Position numbers and translations under genes: made by a program. From assembly GCA_047614505.1 (NCBI GenBank), contig JBLHGQ010000020.1:1-32995 (forward strand): a stretch of DNA of 32,995 nucleotides, in the 5' to 3' direction. A model generated the notes under the pieces. It saw nothing but the letters and a program-made list of their open reading frames with translations, did no database searches and was not told the DNA's origin. Of this stretch, positions 22,978-31,410 are shown piece after piece; positions within the stretch are counted from its first letter, which is position 1; each line of letters starts with the position of its first letter. The DNA comes from JABDJL01 sp047614505 (GTDB lineage: Bacteria > Pseudomonadota > Gammaproteobacteria > Xanthomonadales > SZUA-36).

Positions 22978-24846
22978 TTGTTTAGCACTCGTTTCAAACT
23001 GGTGGTTTTCCTGTGTGCTCTGATGCTGTCTCCGCACCTTGCATCACAGACAGATTTAAACCTGAACACTGTGCCCCAGCAGGACACAGAGGTTTTTCAT
23101 CGCATAAGCTTTCCTGACATAAACCAACAGTATGTTCACGTTTACAGTGAGTTTCCTGTTCAAGGTACGTCAGTAACAATTCGCATGGCCAACTGGACAC
23201 CGGGTTCATATTTGATTCGTGACTTTTCAGCAGACTTGAATCAGATCAGTTTCAAAACCGAAACGGGCGACTCTCTGGATCATGTAAAGACTTCCAAAAG
23301 CAGCTGGCTGCTTGATCTGAAGGGCAATTCAAAAGTGATTGTCGAATATGACGTGCACGCCGGCGATTTGAGCGTACAAACAAGTTGGGTGAGCCAGGAA
23401 TTCATTTTGCTCAATGGCGCATCGGTGTTCTTCTACAGTGATGAAAGCCGTGACCAGGTTCAACGTTTAGAGGTTCAGCTAAATCCCTCCCTTGGCATTA
23501 TCAGAACACCTTTGCAGGACACAGGTCAGCCAGGCGAATTTTTGGCATCCGGTTTTGATGAATTAGTTGATAGCCCCATTGTCATTGCTAACGGTCTGGC
23601 TCATCGTTTTGTTGTAAACGGGCACGAATATGCCTTGCTCAATGTGGGTGCAAATGGACTATGGGACGGGCAGCGTTCAAGCAGCGACTTGAAATCAGTG
23701 GTCACTGCCGTAAATGATTTCTGGGGTGTGCAGCCTTTTGACTCGGAATACTGGTTTTTTAATTTACTGGTTGAACGCAGTGGAGGCCTGGAGCATGACA
23801 ACAGTACTGTGCTGATGAGCAGTCGCTGGCAAATGCGCGACCGGGACGACTATATCAAGTGGTTGAGCCTTGCGGCACATGAGTATTTCCATGCCTGGAA
23901 TGTCCGCCGCATGCGCCCGCTAAGCCTGGCGCGAATTAACTACGAGCATGAGCAATATACAGGTGCTCTGTGGCTCGCTGAAGGCATCACCAGCTATTAC
24001 GATAATCTACTGCTTTCCAGAGCTGGCCTGATAGAACCGGCTGAGTATTTCAAGCGCCTGGCAATTGACCTGCATGGGTTGGAATTGACTCCCGGTCGAA
24101 AACACATATCGCTGGACGCAGCATCGAGAGATTCCTGGGTCAGGCACTATCAGCAGGATGCGAACTCACTGAATAGCACTATCTCCTATTACACAAAAGG
24201 AGCGGTGCTGGGTCTGTTACTTGATGCTCGAATTCGTCGCGAAAGTGAAGATGATGCCAGTCTGGACGATGTTATGCGCCTGATGTTTGACCGTTGGGGT
24301 GAAACACCGTATCCGGAAGATGCTTTCGCTGATGCGATAGAAACAGTGGCTGGCGTGGAAATAAGACAATGGCTTGAGCCGATGCTGAATTCCACGGTCA
24401 AACTTGATGTGGACGAGGCACTGAAGTGGTTTGGGCTCATTCTGGACAGGCATCCGCTAAACAATGCTGCAAGAGCCGGCAAGTTGCCATTAATAGCCGA
24501 ACTGGGTGTGAATTGGGATACGGAACTGGAAGCGTTGACGGTGAAGAACGTCATTGCCGGAATGAATGGATCAAAGGCAGGGTTATTACCCGACGATGAA
24601 TTACTGGCCATTAACGGGGAACGTGTCAGCAGCGAAACGATCGATGACCGGTTGGTACGCCTTCAGCCAGGAACCGATGTCAGTCTATTGATTGCACGTC
24701 GTGGGCGCATTCTGAACATTCCAATTACTATTGAAGAAGCCCGTTCTGCCACTTATGAATTAAAACTGAGTCCTGAATTCGGCAAACGCGAATTGAAAAG
24801 GCTTGAATCCTGGCTTGGTCAATCCTTACAAACTGACCAGAACTAG
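22978..24846 (+). CDS. Secreted M61-family peptidase with PDZ domain
   Basis: 622 residues. The N-terminus is a Sec signal peptide (hydrophobic residues 7-18, cleavage probably after HLAS at about 23). The zinc site is HEYFH at 301-305, with the third ligand Glu335 in WLAEGITSYY. GGLEHDNSTVLMSS precedes it, as in glycyl aminopeptidases. A C-terminal PDZ-like part near 530-600 has GSKAGLLPDDELLAINGE. It is likely periplasmic or outer-face; substrates are unknown. Start TTG at 22978 with AAGGA at 22962-22966, 11 bases upstream; no ATG sits near the signal peptide start. Confidence 0.92.
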   Translation: MFSTRFKLVVFLCALMLSPHLASQTDLNLNTVPQQDTEVFHRISFPDINQQYVHVYSEFPVQGTSVTIRMANWTPGSYLIRDFSADLNQISFKTETGDSLDHVKTSKSSWLLDLKGNSKVIVEYDVHAGDLSVQTSWVSQEFILLNGASVFFYSDESRDQVQRLEVQLNPSLGIIRTPLQDTGQPGEFLASGFDELVDSPIVIANGLAHRFVVNGHEYALLNVGANGLWDGQRSSSDLKSVVTAVNDFWGVQPFDSEYWFFNLLVERSGGLEHDNSTVLMSSRWQMRDRDDYIKWLSLAAHEYFHAWNVRRMRPLSLARINYEHEQYTGALWLAEGITSYYDNLLLSRAGLIEPAEYFKRLAIDLHGLELTPGRKHISLDAASRDSWVRHYQQDANSLNSTISYYTKGAVLGLLLDARIRRESEDDASLDDVMRLMFDRWGETPYPEDAFADAIETVAGVEIRQWLEPMLNSTVKLDVDEALKWFGLILDRHPLNNAARAGKLPLIAELGVNWDTELEALTVKNVIAGMNGSKAGLLPDDELLAINGERVSSETIDDRLVRLQPGTDVSLLIARRGRILNIPITIEEARSATYELKLSPEFGKRELKRLESWLGQSLQTDQN

Positions 24847-26711
24847 TATCCCTCGGATTCCAGTTCCTTGGCTTCACGTCTCTTTTTGGCATCGCGATCA
24901 GCAGTTTTGCGTTCGTGTTCAAGTAATTTGCGTTTGCGGATTCGAATGGTTTGCGGGGTTGCTTCAACCAATTCATCATCTTCGATGAATTCAAGTGCCT
25001 GCTCAAGTGACATTTTCTGCATCGGCGCCAATTGCACATTCTCATCTTTCAGAACTGTGCGGATATTGGTCAATTGTTTGGCTTTTAAGGGATTAACAGT
25101 CAGGTCATTGCCACGATTATGAATTCCAATAACCTGGCCGGCATAAACGTCCGAGCCGCCGTCAATAATCATTCGGCCGCGATCCTGAAGATTGAAAAGG
25201 GCATAGGCCACAGCTTTACCGGTCCCGTTTGAAATCAAAACGCCATTATTGCGCGTTGAAATGGGAGTAGGGTCATAAGGGCCGTAACCGTCAAAAACGT
25301 GGAACAGCAAACCGGTGCCTGCAGTTAGCGTACGGAACTCAGATTGGAAACCGATCAGGCCGCGTGCTGGAATCTTGTAATCCATTCTGATCCGTCCACG
25401 CCCATCAGGTCGCAAGTCCTGAAGCACGCCGCGACGTTCTCCGATGCGCTCCATGATGGAGCCCTGGTAATCTGCCACCAGGTCTACAACCAGCAGTTCA
25501 TAAGGCTCCTGCGTTTGCCCATCTACCTGCCTTAGTATGACCTGAGGCCGGGAAATGGCCATTTCGTAGCCTTCACGGCGCATGGTTTCAATCAATATCG
25601 ACAGATGCAGCTCACCTCGCCCTGAAACCTGGAATCTTTCTGCATTTTCAGTATCTTCCACTCGAAGGGCAACGTTATGGCTGGCTTCCCGGTACAGGCG
25701 CTCACGTAATTGCCGGGAGGTAAGGAATTTTCCCTCCTTGCCGGCAAATGGAGAATTATTTACCAGGAAATTCATACTGATGGTGGGTTCATCCACACTC
25801 AGTGCGGGCAATGCATCAGGATGATCCCGGTCACACAGGGTGTCAGAGATGCGAAGCTTCTCAACGCCGGTTACAGCAATAATATCACCGGCTTGCGCGC
25901 TTTCAACCTCTACCCGTTCCAGGCCATGAAAACCGAGTACTTGAAGAATCTTCCCATTGTGTCGATCACCATAGCGATCAATAACGGCGATACGCTGGTT
26001 GGGTTTAATGCTCCCCCGCTGCACTCGACCAATGCCAATGACGCCGACATAACTGCTATAGCTCAGGGAAGAAATCCGCATCTGAAACGGCCCGTCGATA
26101 TTCACCGGTGGTGCATCGACTTCACTCACAATGGTCCTGAACAAAGGTGTCATATCACCATCGCGAACGTCTTCTTCAAGGCCGGCGTAACCATGCAATG
26201 CCGAGGCGTAAACAACTGGAAAGTCCAACTGCTCGTCAGTTGCTCCAAGTTGGTCAAACAATTCGAAAGTCTGGTCCAGAACCCAATGTGGCCGTGCGCC
26301 ATCACGGTCAACTTTATTAATGACCACTATCGGCTTAAAACCCATCTCAAATGCTTTTTGCGTAACAAAGCGGGTTTGCGGCATAGGCCCGTCAACCGCA
26401 TCAACCAATAACAGCACAGAATCAACCATAGAAAGAATGCGTTCAACTTCTCCGCCAAAATCAGCGTGACCGGGCGTATCAACGATATTAATGTGATAAG
26501 ACTGATCGCCATCCTTCCAGGAGATGGCTGTATTTTTGCTCAGGATAGTAATGCCACGTTCGCGCTCCAGCTCATTGGAGTCCATCACTCTGTCAGGTGT
26601 GGCTGCACGATCACCCAGGGTACCGGATTGCTTGAGCAATTCGTCGACGAGCGTGGTTTTGCCATGGTCAACATGGGCAATAATGGCGATGTTTCTTAGG
26701 TTTTCAATCAT
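24843..26711 (-). CDS. typA: Ribosome-associated GTPase TypA/BipA
   Basis: 622 residues from the ATG at 26711, where MIENLRNIAIIAHVDHGKTT matches the E. coli start; an ATG six codons upstream (26729) is less likely. G1 AHVDHGKTT is at 12-20, G2 RGITI, G3 DTPGHADF, G4 NKVD. EF-G-like domains follow, with the BipA-specific C-terminal part RTLTAGTGLLFHVFDGYGPY and NNGVLISNGTGKA. BipA binds ribosomes, aiding 50S assembly and growth in cold or stress. The stop overlaps that of the convergent peptidase gene. Confidence 0.97.
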   Translation of the reverse strand: MIENLRNIAIIAHVDHGKTTLVDELLKQSGTLGDRAATPDRVMDSNELERERGITILSKNTAISWKDGDQSYHINIVDTPGHADFGGEVERILSMVDSVLLLVDAVDGPMPQTRFVTQKAFEMGFKPIVVINKVDRDGARPHWVLDQTFELFDQLGATDEQLDFPVVYASALHGYAGLEEDVRDGDMTPLFRTIVSEVDAPPVNIDGPFQMRISSLSYSSYVGVIGIGRVQRGSIKPNQRIAVIDRYGDRHNGKILQVLGFHGLERVEVESAQAGDIIAVTGVEKLRISDTLCDRDHPDALPALSVDEPTISMNFLVNNSPFAGKEGKFLTSRQLRERLYREASHNVALRVEDTENAERFQVSGRGELHLSILIETMRREGYEMAISRPQVILRQVDGQTQEPYELLVVDLVADYQGSIMERIGERRGVLQDLRPDGRGRIRMDYKIPARGLIGFQSEFRTLTAGTGLLFHVFDGYGPYDPTPISTRNNGVLISNGTGKAVAYALFNLQDRGRMIIDGGSDVYAGQVIGIHNRGNDLTVNPLKAKQLTNIRTVLKDENVQLAPMQKMSLEQALEFIEDDELVEATPQTIRIRKRKLLEHERKTADRDAKKRREAKELESEGY

Positions 26712-26796
26712 GGCGTTATGTTTATGCATACAATGACTTGGGCGCGCGCACCTTACAGGCTTTGCTTGACCAGCGCAATGACGATAAAGTCAGGGA

Positions 26797-27903
26797 TCAT
26801 CGGAATCCCAGTCGATCCAGCATGTCCCGCGACTGAGTTGATGCACCATAAACACTCCAGGCTTCAAAATCCCGGCGTGGGCGGTATGATTTTCGGATGT
26901 CATCAAAGGCTGCAGCCCGGACTTTTACCGGGAGTTTCGCCAGTTCCCGCATGGCTTGATCGTCTTTTTCAACATCACAACAAAGTTTTAATAACTGTGG
27001 CAATGGATCGGAGTCGCCATTCAATTGTGCTACCAAGGGATGTTCATCAGCAGATAAAACGGTTTGATATTTCAACCCTGCCCATGTGGTGAAAGCCTCA
27101 TAAATCGAAAGGGTTCCATTTTTTTTGCCATCGATGCTGTAACCAGCCACATGCGGGCTAGCCACTATGCATGCTTTTATCGTCTCGGAATTTATTTGAG
27201 GCTCGTCCTGCCATACATCCGATGCTGCATGAATACGTCCAGTACCCAGGCAGGCTCTTAATGCTGCCTCGTCAATGACATTGCCACGGGAAGTGTTGAG
27301 GATGATTGCCTGATCTTTCATTAAATCCAACGTGTGAGCATTTATCATTCGATAACTGGGATAGGGGCCGGATCGGTTCAATGGCACGTGCAAACTAACA
27401 ATGTCCTGATTCATTACCTGCTCCAGGCCAACAAGACCATTGTGTCCAGCATCAGACAATGGTGGGTCATGGGCCAGACAAGAAATTTCGAGCGCATCAA
27501 GCAGAATGTTTAGTCGTGAACCCACATTGCCCAGACCAATGATACCGATACTTTGATTGAGTAAGTGTCGGCCAAGTCGTTGGCAGCTTAATGCCATCAT
27601 TGCCAGAGAGTACTGTGCGGCTGCATCAGCATTACAACCTGGAGCACTGGCCCATTGAATCTCAGATTTCTCCAACCATTTAGTATCGAGATGATCAGTG
27701 CCGATGGTTGCAGATCCGACAAATTTGATGGCTGTACCGTCAAGCAGAGAACGGTCAACGCGCGTTACCGAGCGAACCAGTAAAACATTCGCACCCTTTA
27801 AATCAGATTTAGAGATAGCGCGGCCGTTTACGCGCACGATCCGGCCATGTTGGCCAAAGGTTTCATCCAACAAGGGGATATTTGAATCGGCAATTATTTT
27901 CAT
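26797..27903 (-). CDS. pdxB: Erythronate-4-phosphate dehydrogenase
   Basis: 368 residues from the ATG at 27903 (MKIIADSNIPLLDETFGQHG). It oxidises 4-phospho-D-erythronate with NAD in the DXP-dependent pyridoxal phosphate pathway. The NAD-binding motif GIIGLGNVGSRL is near residues 120-131; catalytic Arg lies in LNTSRGNVIDE, Glu in DVWQDEP, and His in SPHVAGYSIDGK, the last being typical of PdxB. The C-terminal dimerisation domain is present. Upstream in-frame starts reach 28032 but run into the promoter region of mdh. Divergent from mdh; lies 85 bp before typA in the same direction. Confidence 0.95.
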   Translation of the reverse strand: MKIIADSNIPLLDETFGQHGRIVRVNGRAISKSDLKGANVLLVRSVTRVDRSLLDGTAIKFVGSATIGTDHLDTKWLEKSEIQWASAPGCNADAAAQYSLAMMALSCQRLGRHLLNQSIGIIGLGNVGSRLNILLDALEISCLAHDPPLSDAGHNGLVGLEQVMNQDIVSLHVPLNRSGPYPSYRMINAHTLDLMKDQAIILNTSRGNVIDEAALRACLGTGRIHAASDVWQDEPQINSETIKACIVASPHVAGYSIDGKKNGTLSIYEAFTTWAGLKYQTVLSADEHPLVAQLNGDSDPLPQLLKLCCDVEKDDQAMRELAKLPVKVRAAAFDDIRKSYRPRRDFEAWSVYGASTQSRDMLDRLGFR

Positions 27904-28046
27904 TCCAATAAAATTTGACCTGAGAAGCTGACGAATTAAAACCTTGATCAGGTACAATGGTACAGATAAATTCACTGTGCGGTGATTGGTCATTTTCAGC
28001 CAGGCGAACCGTGCTGAGTTGTTTGATTTCAAGGAGTTCCAAATTA

Positions 28047-29006
28047 ATGAAAAGCCCCGTTACCATTGCCATCACCGGTGCTGCCGGACAGATCGGTTAT
28101 CAACTTTGTTTCCGTATTGCTGCTGGCGACATGCTCGGGCCGGATCAACCGGTGATATTGAAATTACTTGAGATAACCCCTGCACTTGATGCACTAAACG
28201 GTGTGGTTATGGAACTTCAGGATGCCGCCTTTCCGCTTTTGCATGGAAGTTTGGCCAGTGACGATGCCAATACGGCATTTAAAGATGCTGATTACGCATT
28301 GTTGGTGGGTGCAAGGCCGCGTGGGCCAGGTATGGAACGTGGTGATTTGCTGGAAGCCAATGGCAAAATTTTTGGCCCACAGGGCAGGGCAATGAATGAG
28401 CACGCCAGCCGTGATATCAAAGTCCTGGTAGTGGGAAACCCCGCTAACACCAATGCACTCATCGCCAGAGCCAATGCACCGGACCTGGATCCTGCCAATT
28501 TCACAGCCATGACCAGGCTGGATCACAATCGCGCATTGGCGCAATTGGCTGCCAAGACCGGAATCCATCACAGTAAAATCCAACGCATGATCATTTGGGG
28601 CAATCATTCATCAACCCAGTATCCGGATATTCGGTTTACTGATATGAACGACATTGCCACCGATTGGTACCGGGAAATTTTTATTCCCACGGTACAAAAG
28701 CGCGGAGCGGCCATCATTAAAGCACGCGGTGCCTCGAGTGCCGCTTCTGCTGCCTCTGCGGCAATTGATCACATGCGAAGCTGGTCTCTTGGTACGGCTG
28801 AAGGTGACTGGGTGTCGATGGCGGTACCTTCAGATGGAAGCTATGGAATCGCTCCGGGTGTGATCTATTCTGTTCCATGCACCTGCGCCAATGGCCGATA
28901 CAGCATAGTTCAGGGGCTGGAAATTGATGAATTCAGCCGTTCAAGAATGGATGCCAGTGATCAGGAGCTACGCGAAGAACGTGAAGCGGTAGAGCAATTG
29001 CTTTAA
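28047..29006 (+). CDS. mdh: NAD-dependent malate dehydrogenase
   Basis: 319 residues from the ATG at 28047, which has AAGGAG at 28031-28036 ten bases upstream; family members have about 326. The glycine-rich ITGAAGQIGYQL opens the Rossmann fold. Substrate Arg residues lie in RPRGPGMERGDLL, and the catalytic pair is Asp of RLDHNRA with His187 in WGNHSSTQYPD. VVGNPANTNALIA is conserved. It belongs to the Burkholderia/cytosolic type rather than the E. coli Mdh. It oxidises malate to oxaloacetate, the substrate that PrpC downstream condenses with propionyl-CoA, so adjacency with prpBC is meaningful. Confidence 0.96.
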   Translation: MKSPVTIAITGAAGQIGYQLCFRIAAGDMLGPDQPVILKLLEITPALDALNGVVMELQDAAFPLLHGSLASDDANTAFKDADYALLVGARPRGPGMERGDLLEANGKIFGPQGRAMNEHASRDIKVLVVGNPANTNALIARANAPDLDPANFTAMTRLDHNRALAQLAAKTGIHHSKIQRMIIWGNHSSTQYPDIRFTDMNDIATDWYREIFIPTVQKRGAAIIKARGASSAASAASAAIDHMRSWSLGTAEGDWVSMAVPSDGSYGIAPGVIYSVPCTCANGRYSIVQGLEIDEFSRSRMDASDQELREEREAVEQLL

Positions 29007-29016
29007 TGTGAATTAA

Positions 29017-29046
29017 ATAACACGAATACTTATTCGTATATATAAA
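29017..29046 (+). promoter_or_regulatory. Candidate prpBC promoter with operator dyad
   Basis: In the 54-bp mdh-prpB gap, ACGAATA (29022-29028) and TATTCGT (29031-29037) form a perfect 7-bp inverted repeat with a two-base centre. TATAAA at 29041-29046 (5 of 6) can be the -10 box and ATAACA at 29017-29022 (4 of 6) the -35 box, 18 bp apart, so the dyad fills the spacer. This is a classic repressor position. A GntR- or other type of PrpR is the likely ligand by analogy, but none is encoded here. Confidence 0.5.
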
Positions 29047-29060
29047 TATAAGAGACTGAT

Positions 29061-29948
29061 TTGAAAAAAATATCACAAGGTTTAAAACTTCGAGATTCGG
29101 TAGAGAAATTCGCACCATTACAGGTGGTTGGAACGATTAATGCCTATACTGCACGCATGGCGGAAGCAGCCGGGCATCGGGCAATTTACCTGTCTGGTGG
29201 AGGAGTGGCAGCCAATTCACTAGGTATGCCTGACCTGGGTATTTCCTCTCTCGAAGATGTTCTTGTCGATGTAAGGCGAATCACTGCGGTTTGTGATCTT
29301 CCTTTGCTTGTGGATGCGGATACCGGATTTGGGGGTGCTTTTAATATTGCCCGCACGGTGAAATCCCTGATTCGCGATGGTGCTGCCGGTATGCACATTG
29401 AAGACCAGGTGGCTCAGAAGCGCTGTGGACACAGACCAGGCAAATCAATCGTCAGCAAAACGGAAATGGTAGATCGCATAAAAGCTGCAGTTGATGCCCG
29501 CACGGACGACGATTTCGTCATTATGGCGCGCACTGATTCGCTCGCGGTGGAAGGGTTGGACTCTGCTGTTGAACGAGCTGTCGCATGTGTTGCGGCAGGT
29601 GCTGACATGATTTTCCCGGAAGCCGTTCAATCACTAGAGCAATATAAGGAATTTCGTTCTGCCGTTGATGTCCCAATATTGGCAAATATTACTGAATTTG
29701 GAAAGACGCCCTTATTTACAACACCTGATTTGGGTGAGGCTGGAGTTGATATCGTACTTTACTGCTGCTCTGCATACCGCGCTATGAACAAGGCCGCCTT
29801 GAATGTGTATCAGGCATTGTTATCAGACGGTCATCAGAAAAATGTACTGGATAGTATGCAAACACGTGATGAGCTTTACCATTATCTGGGTTATCACGCT
29901 TACGAAGAAAAACTCGATGAGTTGTTTGCCGGACAAGAGGAGACCTGA
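29061..29948 (+). CDS. prpB: 2-methylisocitrate lyase
   Basis: 295 residues (E. coli 296). It cleaves 2-methylisocitrate to pyruvate and succinate, the last step of the methylcitrate cycle. The catalytic KRCGH is at 120-124, with Cys122. LLVDADTGFGGAFNIARTVK near residues 74-93 binds magnesium and substrate, and MARTDSLAVEG is conserved. The start is TTG at 29061 with AAGAGA about 7 bases upstream; no ATG is available before the conserved region. prpC follows after 6 bp. Confidence 0.96.
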   Translation: MKKISQGLKLRDSVEKFAPLQVVGTINAYTARMAEAAGHRAIYLSGGGVAANSLGMPDLGISSLEDVLVDVRRITAVCDLPLLVDADTGFGGAFNIARTVKSLIRDGAAGMHIEDQVAQKRCGHRPGKSIVSKTEMVDRIKAAVDARTDDDFVIMARTDSLAVEGLDSAVERAVACVAAGADMIFPEAVQSLEQYKEFRSAVDVPILANITEFGKTPLFTTPDLGEAGVDIVLYCCSAYRAMNKAALNVYQALLSDGHQKNVLDSMQTRDELYHYLGYHAYEEKLDELFAGQEET

Positions 29949-29954
29949 CAGGAA

Positions 29955-31076
29955 ATGGTTAAACAGAATTCAGGCGCAGGATTACGCGGACAGTCGGCAG
30001 GAGAAACGGCTGTTTGTACCGTTGGCGCAGAGGGTAATAGCCTGCGGTATCGCGGTTACAGCGTTGAGGAACTGGCTGAACAATCAACTTTTAATGAAGT
30101 TGCCTACCTGATACTTAAAGGTGAGCTTCCCGATCAGGGTCGGCTTGACGCATATTCGGGCCACATAAAAAGTCTGCGTAAATTGCCAGCCTTATTGTGT
30201 GAGGTTCTGGAGCGCATTCCGGCAAGTGCACACCCAATGGATGTCATGCGTACCGCATGTTCATTTCTTGGCAACCTCGAGCCTGAAGGTGATTTTTCCA
30301 ATCAACAGGCTGTGGCAGACCGCCTGCTTTCATTATTCCCGGCTATGGTCGTGTATTGGTACCGCTATAGCCATGAAGGTATCCGGATCGATACGGATAC
30401 AGGCGAAAATGGAATTGGGGCGCATTTTCTTCATATGCTGCTAGGCAGAGAGCCAGGTGAGCTCGAGAAGCGAGTGATGGATGTTTCGTTGATCCTGTAC
30501 GCGGAGCATGAGTTTAACGCTTCAACCTTCACTGCCCGTGTATGTGCATCAACTATGTCTGATCTGCATTCCTGCGTTACCGCTGCCATAGGATCGTTAC
30601 GCGGGCCATTACATGGTGGTGCCAATGAAGCTGCTATGGCAATGATTGAGGCCTATGATTCAGTCGAGTCAGCAGTGGCAGATGTGCACCGCAAACTGGC
30701 AGCTAAAGAACTTATTATGGGATTTGGTCATGCGGTGTACAAAAAGCGTGACCCCCGAAATGCGATTATCAGGGAATGGTCGCGTAAATTATCTGCCGGG
30801 TCTGATAACCAGGTTTTGTTCCCGGTCTCAGAAGCCGTTGAAAGGGTAATGAAAGAAGAGAAGGGCATGTTTGCCAATGCGGATTTCTTTCATGCCAGTG
30901 CTTATCACTTTATGGGCATTCCAACCAAGTTATTCACACCTATTTTTGTTATGTCGCGCATCACCGGCTGGGCTGCACATTGCTTTGAACAACGTGCTAA
31001 TAACCGGATTATCAGACCGGCTGCGGATTACACCGGGCCGGATGACCGGGCGTATGTACCGATAGACCAACGCTGA
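29955..31076 (+). CDS. prpC: 2-methylcitrate synthase
   Basis: 373 residues, citrate-synthase superfamily, the normal size for PrpC (about 370-390) and shorter than the hexameric GltA. It condenses propionyl-CoA with oxaloacetate. The catalytic triad is visible: His220 in LHGGANE, His259 in GFGHAVYKKRDPR, and Asp310 in NADFFHASAYHFMGIP. ACAGGAAATGG precedes it. The position next to prpB and PrpD supports methylcitrate over citrate synthase. A strong terminator follows. Confidence 0.95.
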   Translation: MVKQNSGAGLRGQSAGETAVCTVGAEGNSLRYRGYSVEELAEQSTFNEVAYLILKGELPDQGRLDAYSGHIKSLRKLPALLCEVLERIPASAHPMDVMRTACSFLGNLEPEGDFSNQQAVADRLLSLFPAMVVYWYRYSHEGIRIDTDTGENGIGAHFLHMLLGREPGELEKRVMDVSLILYAEHEFNASTFTARVCASTMSDLHSCVTAAIGSLRGPLHGGANEAAMAMIEAYDSVESAVADVHRKLAAKELIMGFGHAVYKKRDPRNAIIREWSRKLSAGSDNQVLFPVSEAVERVMKEEKGMFANADFFHASAYHFMGIPTKLFTPIFVMSRITGWAAHCFEQRANNRIIRPAADYTGPDDRAYVPIDQR

Positions 31077-31091
31077 TTTTCTTTTCGGAAT

Positions 31092-31122
31092 AAAAAAACC
31101 CCGCCGGTTGGCGGGGTTTTTT
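31092..31122 (+). terminator. Intrinsic terminator after prpC
   Basis: CCCCGCC (31099-31105) and GGCGGGG (31110-31116) form a perfect 7-bp GC stem with a four-base GGTT loop. Six Ts follow and at least six As precede it, so it could act on both strands. It ends the mdh/prpB/prpC transcript 16 bp after the prpC stop and separates prpD from it. Confidence 0.93.
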
Positions 31123-31410
31123 GTGCCTTAGATTTAAGCTTAGGGTTGGTTGAGGTGGTCCCCAGTGTTGTTATTGCCCTTATGGAATCAGGGCGTACTT
31201 TTGAAAGCGATTTAGTTGAATTGAGTCAATAGCAAATCACTTCTTTATCCGTACGATTCTAGCGCAAAATTAAACGTGCTGTAGCCAGTCTGAGATGAAT
31301 GGTTTTGTACCATCTCTCTGAAGACTAGTTTTTTTCTTTAAAAGCCACATGATATGGCTCGAATTTCGAGTAAAATGTCGTTTCTCAAATCAACAAACAA
31401 GAGCTCAATC
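31123..31410 (+). other. Non-coding gap between the prpC terminator and prpD
   Basis: This 288-bp stretch has no ORF of convincing coding nature. A short frame from TTG 31146 to the stop at 31232 would encode about 28 residues and has no clear ribosome-binding site. A small hairpin, ATGGT (31299-31303) with ACCAT (31309-31313), is followed 16 bases on by seven Ts. Next comes the 13-bp dyad and -10-like box described separately. The most likely content is the prpD promoter region and an untranslated leader. Confidence 0.5.
31358..31376 (+). promoter_or_regulatory. Dyad and -10-like box upstream of prpD
   Basis: CTCGAA (31358-31363) and TTCGAG (31365-31370) form a perfect 6-bp inverted repeat around one T. 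TAAAAT (31371-31376, 5 of 6) follows directly and can serve as a -10 box. No good -35 lies at a normal distance, so the promoter may need an activator or be weak. The dyad differs in spacing from the one before prpB. Confidence 0.35.

Noticed and set aside
25710..26411. 233-codon plus-strand open frame opposite typA
   Set aside because: It lies wholly antisense to the well-conserved GTPase gene, and its product shows no recognisable motif. Long antisense frames are common opposite highly biased coding sequence.
27904..28032. Upstream extension of pdxB to 28032
   Set aside because: It would overlap the mdh upstream region and adds 43 residues not seen in PdxB; the ATG at 27903 fits the family start.
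27957..28046. Upstream extension of mdh to an ATG at 27957
   Set aside because: The extra 30 residues lack family similarity, and the ATG at 28047 has a strong AAGGAG at the right distance and begins the Rossmann fold directly.
31146..31232. Short frame of about 28 residues (TTG start) between prpC and prpD
   Set aside because: No clear Shine-Dalgarno, weak start codon and no recognisable motif; it could be chance. Conservation in relatives would be needed.
31299..31335. Hairpin plus T-run upstream of prpD as a second terminator
   Set aside because: The stem is only five pairs, AT-rich in part, and the T-run begins 16 bases after it, so it does not fit an intrinsic terminator.
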